NCBI GenBank assembly: GCA_008692225.1
Contig: VICG01000004.1
Location: 2,585,001-2,649,000 of the forward strand
Reading direction: 5' to 3'
DNA: 64,000 nt
DNA from: Monilinia fructicola
Taxonomy: Eukaryota; Ascomycota; Leotiomycetes; Helotiales; Sclerotiniaceae
Position numbers and translations under genes: made by a program. Within the stretch, counting starts at the first letter, position 1, and every line of letters begins with the position of its first letter. Under the pieces are notes generated by a model that worked only from the letters and a program-made list of their open reading frames with translations, ran no database searches and was not told the origin of the DNA. Positions 50,195 to 61,800 of the stretch are shown here, one piece after another.

Positions 50195-50419
50195 TATATT
50201 TTAAGTTAATAATTCAATTTATAATAAAACCTTTTTTGATAAACCTTTTAAAGAATTTTTTATCGTAGTAAAAACTAAAACCCCAATAGAAAAATAATTA
50301 AAATTAAATGCTTAATAATAATTCATTACAATCTTTTGGAAGTATAGAAAATAAATATAATGAATCATTAAAAGTAGATAAAATTTTTCATAATTTATTC
50401 ATTTTGAAAATTATAACTA

Positions 50420-50816
50420 CTTAGTGGCTCAACTGAATATATTTGGTACTATATTCAAACAGTCTCGAAATGGTTTTAATATATTTCAGTATTTTAAGAT
50501 AACATTGAGCTAATTTAAGCTAATTTAAGCTGATCTTGAAATGGATTCAATTAATAAAATATGTGAAATATATTTAAAATATCTTAAAATATCTTAAAAT
50601 AGCTTAAGATAATTGAACAATTAAAGATTACATTAAAATCATATTAAAATTATCTTAACACTGTATTCAAACCGTGTTAAAGTTATATCAATACCGTATT
50701 GAAACCATAATTTAATGAATTATTATAATATAAAGGTATTTCAAAATTAGTATAGAAAAATTATTATTGGTTATTTAACTAGATGATCAAAATGATTTGG
50801 TTAAGAAAAAAAATGA

Positions 50817-50854
<38 letters not shown>

Positions 50855-51190
50855 GTAATACCTATAATAATAATTTTTTTTTTTCATTTTTTTTAAAAAA
50901 AAAGTGGATAAAATTTATTTTTAAAACCTTAAATTTAATATTTTTTAAGATATCTTAATACGATCTCAAAACGATTAATGAGTTATTGCAACCATCCAAA
51001 TTTAATACTATTTTTTAAGATTAGCTTAAAATGGTATTGATACTAATTTGAATAAGTTTTAATCAAGTTTTAAGTTATTCTAAGCTATTTTAAATTATAT
51101 CAAATTATCTTAAGCCATTTTAAAAACGTTCTAAATTCAAATTAAGAATATTTCAATATGATTTTAAACGTTATTAAAAGAACTATAAAG
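50420..51190 (+). mobile_element. A6: A element expanded by an AAT microsatellite
   Basis: Starts CTTAGTGGCTCAACTG after TA, ends AACTATAAAG followed by TG rather than TA. 771 bp, longer than the others because of an (AAT)n run at about 50818-50860. Flanks are continuous R sequence. Confidence 0.8.
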
Positions 51191-51618
51191 TGGCTAGTTT
51201 AGCTCATTTTTTTATTTATAGGAAAAAATATAGAAATAAAACATTCTTTGTACAAATTGTAAAGAATCTATTTGATTGAACTTTAATAAACTTCATAAAG
51301 TTAAATCATAATGTAATTAATTTTGAATAATATATTGAAAACACTTATAATATTTAATTGAACCCTTTTTAAAAATGTTAAAGTAAGATATAAAAGTATA
51401 TCAAGATCTTACCGATTCACCAACAGATTATAGTCTGAATTCTAGATTTTATTAAATGGTTTAAAATTTTAAATTATAATATTCTTACATTTATTATCAT
51501 ATTTATTACAGTCTCATTCATTTCTGATAAATATAAATATCACTTTGGATATTGTAAATCATCTATGAATATTTAAAATAATTCTAATATTGATATTATT
51601 ATTGATTTGAGGTAAGCC

Positions 51619-51902
51619 CACCAGTGGATGCACGGACTCATAAAACGTTAAAGTATTGATATCTATATATGTTAAAATGCAATTCTTTCGTTTTATTATA
51701 ATACTATAAATTTAATCTTCAAGATTTTTGTAATCTTTAAAATACATTATATTCTTTATGTATTTTTCTATAAGTAAATGAAGTTTTATAAAAATTAATA
51801 TATATTGAAATTAGTATTTTAAAATTGAAATACTTGATGTTATTTTTCATTAAAATCCATTGAGCATATTTTTCGTTTTATGAGTCCGTGCACCCACTGG
51901 TG
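51619..51902 (+). mobile_element. B2: complete 284-bp CACTA-like miniature element
   Basis: Both ends begin CACCAGTGG, followed by RTGCACGGACTCATAAAACG. GCC on both sides (51616-51618, 51903-51905) is the 3-bp target duplication. About the same length and interior as B1, with most CpA sites kept. Confidence 0.88.
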
Positions 51903-51974
51903 GCCCTTATTATATATATATATTAGTTTTCTTAATTTTGGGTAAGTGTAAAGCCTAACACTTTTATAAACATA

Positions 51975-52631
51975 CTTTATAGCTCTTTTAATAATGTTTA
52001 AGATCATTTAAATTAAGAAGGTTTTAAAATAGCTTAAAATGATTTAATATGATTTAAAATAGCTTAAAATAGCTTAAATTATAGTTAAAACCTATTTGAA
52101 TCGATGTTAACATCATTTTAAGCTAATCTTGAGCTAACCTTAAAATAGTATTAAATTAGCATTATTGCAATAACTCATTAACTGTTTTGAGATGGTATTA
52201 AAATATTTTGAAATATCTTAAAAAATGAAGTTTTAAAAGTGAATTTGCCCCACTTTTTTTTTAAAAAAAGTGGAAAAAATTGTTATTATTTTCATTATTT
52301 TTACCATTTTCTTTTTCTCAAATAAATCATATTAATTATTTAGCTAAATAACTAATAATAATTTCATAACTACTTATTTTAAATTTATATATATATTAGA
52401 ATAATTAATTGAATTATAGTTTTAATACAATATTAATATAATTTTAACATAGTTTTAATATAATCTTCAATTACTAAATTATTTTAAGCTATTTTAAGAT
52501 ATTTTATTGATTTAATTCATTTTGAGATTAGCTTAAAATAGCTTAATATTATTTTAAGATATTAAAATAGCTCAAAACCATTTTAAGAACGTTTGAATAT
52601 AGTGTTAAATATATTCAGTTGCGCCACTAAG
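51975..52631 (-). mobile_element. A7: copy of the A element
   Basis: Starts CTTTATAGCTCTTTTAATAA, ends at the reverse of CTTAGTGGCGCAACTG, TA on both sides. About 657 bp, slightly shortened inside. Confidence 0.83.
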
Positions 52632-53101
52632 TACGTTATAATTCTAGAGTAAAAATCTTTAATATTTTCAAAGGTTAAGAGATTTTATAAATCAATTGAG
52701 ACGTAGTAATCATGTTTTAAATGATTCGAAATATAGATACCTAGTACCTAATATTAATTTCTTATATACATAATATTATCAGAAGGATTATATAGGTATG
52801 CAAAGCTTTTTTTGCTAATATTAATTTAGTTAATCTATAAATCTTAAGATTGAGATTGTTAAAGGTAATAAGAGCTATAATTCTATTTTTATTATTTTAA
52901 TCTTGAGAGAAAGCAAAATAATTGACTTATTAATCTTTTTCATTATGAAAATATTAAATTTCAATTTTAGGGTTTTTATAATAATTATAGCCTGAAAATT
53001 ATGAGATAGAATAATCAAGTGAATCTCTTTATATATAATATTTTTAGCTTTGAAAGATTTTGATATAAAGGTCTTAAAGATAGAATTAATATTTTTTTAT
53101 A

Positions 53102-54393
53102 CGGTCAATTACTCTCATACTATGAGAAATCAAAATAATTACTTTTATACCACAAAAAATTTAACTTATTTTATTATAATGCTATATAAATTCTATACCT
53201 TTTGAATAAATTCTAAATTTTTTAAATTTTTTAGATTTTATTCAAAAAAGTATAAAATCTTAGTATTTAATTATAAATTTTCAAAATCTAATATTTTAAT
53301 TGATTAATTATTAGTAAGTAAAAAAGCTTCCATTTGCTATTCTACCTTCGAAGCTTAATTATTCTAATTATTCTGAAAGCGATTACTAGGTAACCATTTC
53401 GGTTATTCCATTCTAGCCATTCCATCTCCAACCTTTTCATCCTGGCCATTCCATTCTAACCATTTCATTCCCAACCCTTTCATTCTGGCTATTCCATTCC
53501 GACTCTTCCATTTCGGCTCTTTTATTTTGGTTATTTCATTTTGAGATAATATAAATTAACCTGTTAATATAGATTTTATTATAAACCTTTACATTTTATA
53601 CTTTTTGAATGAGATCTATTATAAAATTATAATAAAATTACCTTGATTTTTGTAGTATGAAAGTACTTTATGGCTTTTTTAATAATGTTTAAGATCATGT
53701 TAAAATATTTTAAAATAGCTTAAAATAATTCAATATAATTTTAAAATAATTTAAAATAGATTAAAATAGCTTAAAACGTAGGTAAAACCTACTTAAATCA
53801 ATGTTAACACCATTTTAAGCTAATTTTAAGCTAATCTTAAAATGGTATTAAATCGGCATTGTCGCAATAACTCACTAACCGTTTTGAGATAGTGTTAAGA
53901 TATCTTAAAATATCTTAAAAAATAAAGTTTTAAAAGTGGATTTTCTTCACTTTTTTTTTCAAAAAAAATTAAAAAAAGTATTATTAATATTGTTATTTTC
54001 GTTACTTTTTTTCTTGAACAAATCAATCTAACCACTCGGCTAAATAACTAATAATAATTTGATAATTAAATTTTTAAATTTGTATATATTATTATAATTC
54101 ATTAAATTATGATTTTAATACGGTGTTAACATAATCTTAACACGGTTTTAACATAATCTTCAATTATTAAATTATCTTAAGCTATTTCAAGATATCTTAA
54201 AATATATTAATATATTTTATCGATTTAAGCTATTTTAAGCTGATTAGCTTAAAATAGCTTAAATTAAATTAATATTATCTTAAAATACTAAAATATATTA
54301 AAACCATTTTAAGACCGTTTGAATATAGTGTTAAATATATTCAGTTGCGCCACTAAGTAATTATTTCGATTTTTTATAGTATGAAGTTTACCA
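53102..54393. mobile_element. D3: Mutator-like element carrying a nested A8
   Basis: Starts CGGTCAATTACTCTC, ends GAAGTTTACCA, with an exact 9-bp duplication TTTTTTATA at 53093-53101 and 54394-54402. Without A8 it is about 600 bp. The centre (53380-53550) is a degenerate CCATTC/TTCCATTC repeat. Confidence 0.8.
53666..54357 (-). mobile_element. A8: A element inside D3
   Basis: Starts CTTTATGGCTTTTTTAATAA, ends at the reverse of CTTAGTGGCGCAACTG, TA duplicated at 53664-53665 and 54358-54359. D3 resumes directly after it, so this is a clean insertion. Confidence 0.87.
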
Positions 54394-55216
54394 TTTTTTA
54401 TATCATTATAATAACTTTATATAGTATTTATGTTTAAAATTAGCTTTAATCTTATTTTATATGGCTAAAATAATAATTACAACTGCTGGATCAAAAGCAA
54501 GAGTATTAATCGTTTTATAAAAAGCTTTATCATTTACATATACTTAGATTTAATTTAATTATTTTTTAATGAGTTCAATATACTTTTTGTTTATTTACAT
54601 AAAAATCATAGAGTAATTATCGTAATCTATCAAGAAGGGTTTATAATAATTGGTATATTGTAGTAAATTGATAAAGTTATAATTGAATAATCCTCGATAT
54701 TAATTTATTTATATATTAAAGTAAATATATTTAGGAAATTTAATATATTCAAATGAATGAAAATAGTTTCAATAGTTTCAATTATCATAATTAATAGCAA
54801 TCTTCTTTATAATCACCTTTAATAAATCATCAATATTAAAAATTTCAAAGTTTGGAATAAATTTATCAAAGAAAATAATCGATATTACTATTTTATTAAT
54901 TATAGAATCAACTTTTTATTCAAAAGATTGAATTTTAATCGATTCGTATTATATTTAAATAATAATCTCCCTAAAAACAAGGTCAAATTTTATTTCTATA
55001 ATTCTTCTTATTAGATTATAAGATAAAATAGGAATATTAATAATTGTATAATTATTTTGAAAAATTTGATACTAGGTATTTCAATAAAATAGCCCCTGGA
55101 ATAAAAATCAAAATACTATTTAAAATAATTCAAATAATCGATTATTGTAATCTTTTACAAATCAGAAAAAAATATAAGCTGAATCAAATTATTTGATTTA
55201 ATAAACTTTTTTTATA

Positions 55217-55950
55217 TAGTAAATTACTCTTATACTATAAAAAATTAAACAAATTACTTTTATACTACAAAAATCAAAGTGATTTTGCTATAATACTACT
55301 TAAATTTTTTACTTTTTAAATAAATTTTATTATAGAATCTATTCAAAAAATATAGAATCTAAGGGTTTAAAATAACATTTATATTAACAAATTAATGATT
55401 ATATTATTTCGAAATGGAATAACCAGAATAGAATAGCCGAAACAGAATAAATCGGAATAAAATAGCTGAAATGGAAGGGCTGAAATAAAATGGCTGGAAT
55501 GAAAAGATTGGGAATGAAATGGCCAAAATGGAAGAGCCAAAATGGAATAACCGAAATGAAATGAATCAGGAATGGAATGGTTAGAATGAAAAAGCCGAAA
55601 TGAAATGACCGAAATAAAGGAATCAAAAATAAAATAATTAAAATTAAAAGATCAAAAGAGAATGGCTAAAATAAAAGGTTCGGGAATAAAATGACTAGAA
55701 TAAAAGGGCTAGAATAAAATGGCCAGAATGAAAGGGCTGAAATAATTGATTATATTCAAAATAGCTGGAATCATGAAGCTTCAAAGGTGAAACAGAAAAT
55801 CGAAGCTTTTTTGCTTATTAATAATCGATCAATTAAGATATTGAATTTTAGAAATTTATAATTTAATATCTAGATTTCATACCTCTTAAATAAAATCTAT
55901 ATAGCATTATAATAAAATCACTTTGATTTTTATAATATAAAAGTATTTTT
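55217..55950. mobile_element. D4: D-family element, right end unclear
   Basis: Starts TAGTAAATTACTCTTATAC after TTTTTTATA. The centre (about 55400-55745) is a long array of 10-12 bp GGAATGGCY-like units, which gives a repetitive minus-strand open frame that is not a gene. The inner part of the right inverted repeat is visible to about 55945, but the outermost end and duplication are not. Confidence 0.55.
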
Positions 55951-56040
55951 TTTGAAATTTGATATCACTGAGAAGGTTTTTAAAAAAATAATTGTTAGAA
56001 AATTCGAAAAAATAATTAAAATTGATTATATAGAATTTAA

Positions 56041-57267
56041 TAGTAAATTTCTCTTATACTATAAAAAATCAGATTGATTACTTTCATACTATAAAAATTG
56101 AAGTTATTTTACTATAATACCACTTGAATTTTATACTTTGATATCTATCCAAAAATCTCAAAATTCCAGTATTAAAAAATAAATCTTGAATTAATCAATT
56201 ATTTTAATAAACAAAAAATCTCTAATTTAAGGTTTCTATTTTATCTTTAACACTTAATTATTTTCATTATTTCGAAAATGATTAACTATTTCAGCTTATT
56301 CCATTCTGGCTATTCCATTGTAACCCTTTCATTTCAACCTTTTTATCTGAAGCCTTTCATTTCTAGTTATTTTATTTCAACTCTTCCATTCCGGCTATTT
56401 TATTTTAAAATACTACTTAGTGGCGCAACTGAATATATTTAACACTATATTCAAACGTTCTCAAAATGGTTTTAAGATATTTCAATATTTTAAGATAATA
56501 TTAAGCTAATTTAAGCTAATCTTAAAATAGCTTAAATCGATAAAATATATTAATATATTTTGAAATATATTAGGATATCTTAAAATAGCTTAAGATAATT
56601 TAATAATTGAAGATTATGTTAAAACCGTATTAAGATTATATTAATATTGTATTAAAATCATAATTTAATTAATTAGAATAATATATAGGAATTTAAAAAA
56701 TTTAACTATTAAAATCATTATTAGTTATTTAGCCGAGTGGTTAGATTGATTTGTTCGAGAAAAAAAGTAACGAAAATAATAATATTATTAATAATACTTT
56801 TTTAAATTTTTTTTCAAAAAAAGTGGAGCAGATCCACTTTTAAAGCCTTATTTTTCAAGCTTTCTCAAAATATCTCAACACTATCTCAAAACGGTTAGTG
56901 AGTTATTGCGACAATGCCGATTTAATACCATTTTGAGATTAGCTTAAAATGGTGTTAACACCGATTCGAATAGGTTTTAACTATGATTTAAGCTATTTTA
57001 AGCTATTTTGAATTATATTAAATCATTTTAAGCTATTTTAAAACGTTCTTAATTTAAATTAAGAATATTTTAACATGATCTTAAATATTATTAAAAGAGC
57101 TATAAAGTAGTAATATAACTAATTTAATAATATAAATCCTATTATAAACCTTTAGATTATGTATTTTTTGTATAGATTTTATCATAGATTCTATTTAAAA
57201 CGTATAGAATCTAAATACCATTATAGTAAAATTACTTCAATTTTTATAGTATAAGAGTAATTTACTA
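56041..57267. mobile_element. D5: D-family element carrying a nested A9
   Basis: Starts TAGTAAATTTCTCTTATAC, ends TAAGAGTAATTTACT. Flanking 9-mers differ (AGAATTTAA, TTTCTTTCA), so the two halves may come from different D insertions or the duplication has decayed. Confidence 0.6.
56416..57107 (+). mobile_element. A9: A element inside D5
   Basis: Starts CTTAGTGGCGCAACTGAATA, ends AGAGCTATAAAG, TA at 56414-56415 and 57108-57109. D-type sequence lies on both sides. Confidence 0.87.
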
Positions 57268-58586
57268 TTTCTTTCATTTTTTTTAAATTGGTATTATTTA
57301 TAAGTATAACCAAATGGTTTTTAGGGTTTAATTGTAATTTATAGGATTTTAAAATCAAAAATATATAGGGCAATTTTAAATTTAATAATATTCCTTTCAA
57401 TTTTAATTTTTCTAGTTTTTATACTATACTTATATTCATAAATACTATTGAATTTACAGTTTTCTTTTTAATTCTAATTGTAGATATTTATATTCTAGTT
57501 AAATATAAATTATAAATCCTTTTGAATTGTTTAAAGTCTTTTATAATTTAATAAACCTTTTTTCAATGAATTGGTAATCTTATTTCAGTCTCAATTCTCT
57601 TTATTGGTACATTTATCATTATTGATTAAGCAATTATATTAGATAACTTTTTAATTTATAATCTTTTCTTTACTTAGAAAAATACTAAGATTACTAAGAG
57701 AATATTGGAAACTATTTTATTAAATATTTTGATTACTTAGTATAATTATATGATTACTAATATCTTTATTTTATTCTCTAATCTGATAAAAAAGATTATA
57801 TAAATAAATGTTAGGTTCTTTTTGAAAAGGGTTATTATTTAAATATAAGATAAGCCAATTGATATCCAACCTTTCAGGCATGAAGCTAATCCTAAGATTA
57901 GCAAAATGATATAAATTCAAGTTATTTTGTTTATCAAATTTATTGAAATATTTAAATTTTTTAATATCAATAATTTATTAAAGATGATTGTTAAAAGAAT
58001 TGCTATTAATTATTATAATTCAAATTACTAGGGCTGCTATAATTCAATTGAATGTACTTATTATATTAAATATATATACCTATTATAAATATATGGGTAA
58101 ATTTATATTAAGAACCTTCCCGTATTGATTATATTAATTTACTATAATATACTAGTACTAATCATTGAAAACCCTTTATTATAGATCATAAAAATCATGT
58201 TATTACCTTTAAGTAAATAAGTACAAAGTATATTATAATTAAGTTTACGAAGAAGGAGTTGAATTAAGTCTTGGAGTATATATAATAAGGTTGTTTATAA
58301 GGTGATTAATATATTTGTTTTTATTTTATAAACTTTGAAAACTATTTCGGCTATATGAAATAAAATTATAATTAGCTTCAAGTGTATATATAAATTCATT
58401 GTAATAATATATAAGAACATTGGTTCAGCTTTTAAAACCTTTGTATTTAAGCTTTTTGAATTTAAAAATGTTTTATATGAAAAGATCTATTTGATTATAT
58501 TATTAAATAATTATAAGGCTATAATTGCTGCGGAAACTCTAAAACTTAAATTTAATATTTTTATAAAGGAAGAGATTAATAAGCTA

Positions 58587-58644
58587 CTTTTTTGCTCTTT
58601 TAATAATATTTGAGATCATATTAAAATATTCTTAATTTAAATTA
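58587..58644 (-). mobile_element. A10: 58-bp A-element end, cut by D6
   Basis: Starts CTTTTTTGCTCTTTTAATAA after TA and follows the A terminus to TTTAAATTA, where D6 begins. The remainder of the A element does not follow D6. Confidence 0.7.
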
Positions 58645-58858
58645 CGGCAAATTACTTTTATACTATGAAAAGTCAAAAAAATTACTTTTATGCTATAAAA
58701 ATCGAGGTGATTTTACTATAATGCCATATAGATTCTAGCTTTTTTGAATAGAATCTAATTTAGAATTTATTCAAAAAATTATAGAATCTAAGAGTTTATA
58801 ATAGAATCTATATTAAAAAATTAGTTATATATTTTATATCAAATAAATCATTATAATA
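58645..58858 (+). mobile_element. D6: partial D element inserted in an A element
   Basis: Starts CGGCAAATTACTTTTATAC and keeps both inner subrepeats, then loses similarity near 58858 without an inverted right end. The preceding 9 bp TTTAAATTA is the expected target side. Confidence 0.6.
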
Positions 58859-61800
58859 AAATGCAAAAATGTTATTTTCATAATTACAATATATATAACA
58901 AATATTTCAATATATTTTTTATACTTTCTTTATATTCCTTTAAAAGCAATTTTTAGCAATTTTCCCACAATAGCTTTTGTGATAAATTAAACATTTTATA
59001 AGAATTAGAATTATTTTTATAGTTGATTTCTGTTAAATCTAATTATATATTTTTATTTAACTTTTTTTTTTCTTGAATTATATGCTTCTTTATTTCCTTA
59101 ATTTCTATTTCTGTAATATTTTGTTACTTAAATTCTTCTTGATACTTATCATTACTATTCTTAATCATTTTTATCTTCTTTTTAATATATGTATTATGCC
59201 AATGTTTGCGTTTACTTATTTTTAAATTCAATAATCTTTTATAAAATAACCATTATCTTGTAATAGTATTTTAAAAATGTTTTTTATTAATATTTTCGTT
59301 TTGCTTTAAAAGCTATATATATCTTTAATCGTTATTTGCTATTCTTTTTATTATGTTTTTTTTTTTATATTTTGTATTCGTTTAGCTTATTTTTTTTATT
59401 AATATCAATATTAGTTTAAGCATGTAAAAAATCAAATTTTTCGTAATATTTAATATATTTATTCTGTATTCAATTAAGCTTATATTTATCTTTATTAAAT
59501 TATCTATAAGCCTTATAAAGATTAAGGATAGTAATACTTAATGGAAAGTTTTTTTTTAAATATATTTCTGAATCCTTGTTTTTTTTAATAGTAAATTTAT
59601 ATTAAAAGCTTTTAATTTATAAATTAATATTATTCTTTATTTTTATACCTTTAAATATCTTTTTATTATAATATATAACAATTTTAAAATGTGTTAAAGG
59701 ATATTTTTCCTTGATTCGCTTTCCAAATCTATTTTTAACCTTGATTATAGATTATTGTAATATTTTGTATTTATAATTTGGCTTATTTAGGCATTTAACT
59801 AAAATTTATTGAATATAATATTTTTTAATATTTTCTCTTTTAAATTTAAGTTTTTTTTAAGTTACAATTCTAAAATATCTATTTACCTTTATTACATATA
59901 TTTTATAAACGCTTATAATTATTAATTAAGATAATATAATATTTATAATTAAAATTTTTGAATTTGTATTAGAATTAAAGTTTTTGGCTTTTTTAATAAA
60001 TGTTATTTGTTAAATCCAAACTTAAAAGCTATTTTATTCTTTAATATCAATGATAATATTAATATACCCAGTAAATATTCTTAATGGTATAAAATTTTTC
60101 CTTTTCATATTTTTTTTTATATTTTATTCCTAATTATATAATTAAGTCCTTATTGATTTTAAATTTAGAAGTAATTTTGTTTATTGAAATTATATTATTG
60201 TTTTTTATTTTTTATTAAATAACTTTTTATATATTTTGTTAATATATTTAAATTTAAATTATTATAATATTATAATTTTAAATCTTTAACTTTAAATAAT
60301 TATAATTCTTAATAAATTAAAAATCTTGATTCAGGTTTTTTATACTTTAGATTAATAAAGTTGTATATAATAAATGTATATAATATAATTGATATAAGTT
60401 TAATTCTTTTGATTTTTAAGTTTTGTAATATTCTAAATTTTCAAATAAATATATTGGAATTTATTAATATAAATAGATGGTTTTTATCCTTTTCTTTTTT
60501 CTTCTCCTTTTTCTTTTTATTTTTGTTTTTTATTTTCATCCTCGTTTTTATTCTTATCCTTTTTATTTTTATTTTTTTTATCCTTTTTATTTTTATTTTT
60601 ATTTTTATTCTTTTTTTTCCTTTTCCTCCTTTTTTTTTCCTTCTTTTTTTCCTTTTTTTTTATCTTTATCCTTTTTATTTTTATTTTTATTTTTATCTTT
60701 AATAAAATCAATTATATATCTTACTACATCCAAAGCATTATTTTTTAACTTTATTTATTTATTTATTATAATATTTTTTTTTATAAGAAAATCTATTTTA
60801 AATTTACATTTTTTTTTTTAAATATATTAAGGGTTTTTTTATTATTTTTATTTTTTTTTTAATATTTTAAATAATTTAATTATTAATTTTTTTATTTAAT
60901 AATTTATTTAACCTTTTTTTATTAATTTTTTATTCTGTTTTGTATTATAATTCTCTTTTATTTTAATTTTTTAACTTTAAATTTATTCTCGCTTTCTTTA
61001 AAAATCAAATTTATTTTTTAAATTGTATAATCTCTATTTTTAAAACATTACAATTGTTAGTTTAGATATTAATTTTTGATAAAAATCGTTATTATCCGAA
61101 AATAAAGAATATAAAAGTATATCTTCTTTAATTTGCTTTTTTTAATTTTTTATATAATACTCTTTTTTATTATTAAAAAGTAAAAGAGAATTTGATTATT
61201 TTTATTTAAATTTATAAATATTAGATTATTTTCAATTTTATTTAAATAAAATTAAAAATTATTTATATTTAATATTAATTTTATTATTATAAAAATTATT
61301 AATATTATTATTTAATTAATTTAATTAAACTTTATTATATTTAAAAATTATTTAAACTTTTTTATTTAATAAAAAGGCTTTTTTGTAATATTATAAATTA
61401 TATTTAATTAAACTATAAATCGAACATTTTCGCTTTACTAAAATCTAATATATATAACAAATTTGTATTATTAATAATCATTCTTTTTTATAGTGTAGGA
61501 TTAATAAAATAATATTTAAATTAATATTAAAACTAATGATATCGATTAATTCGTAATATAAATATAAAAAATAATAATTTAAAATTAAATAACCTTTATA
61601 AAAATAATCAATTAAATTTTCGTCTTTTTCTTTAATTATTATAATAATATAATTATATAAAACCTAAATATTCTTAAAAATTTTTATAAGAATATTTTTT
61701 GCTTTAAAATTAAATAATAAAAACATTTATTTCTTTAAATTATAATTTAAAATTTGTTATTTTAATATTAAATAATTTTCAAATTTTATATATATTTTCT

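Larger units (their letters stand above)
50197..55216 (-). repeat. R-family degraded repeat (interrupted by A6, B2, A7, D3)
   Basis: Segments 50197-50417, 51191-51600 and 52634-53090 match 36910-37400 and 38340-39060 in the same order and orientation. RIP-degraded, non-coding. Confidence 0.55.

Noticed and set aside
55399..55626. Repetitive minus-strand frame rich in Phe, His, Ile and Pro
   Set aside because: Translation of the GAATGG-type array in D4. No start context, and the frame depends on the repeat period.
30228..57107. Regularly recurring repeats as a CRISPR-like array
   Set aside because: Copies are about 700 bp, in both orientations and irregularly spaced in a eukaryotic genome. 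They are transposable elements.
60361..60821. Phe-rich frames resembling membrane proteins
   Set aside because: Translations of a T-rich polypyrimidine tract. No varied sequence outside the tract.
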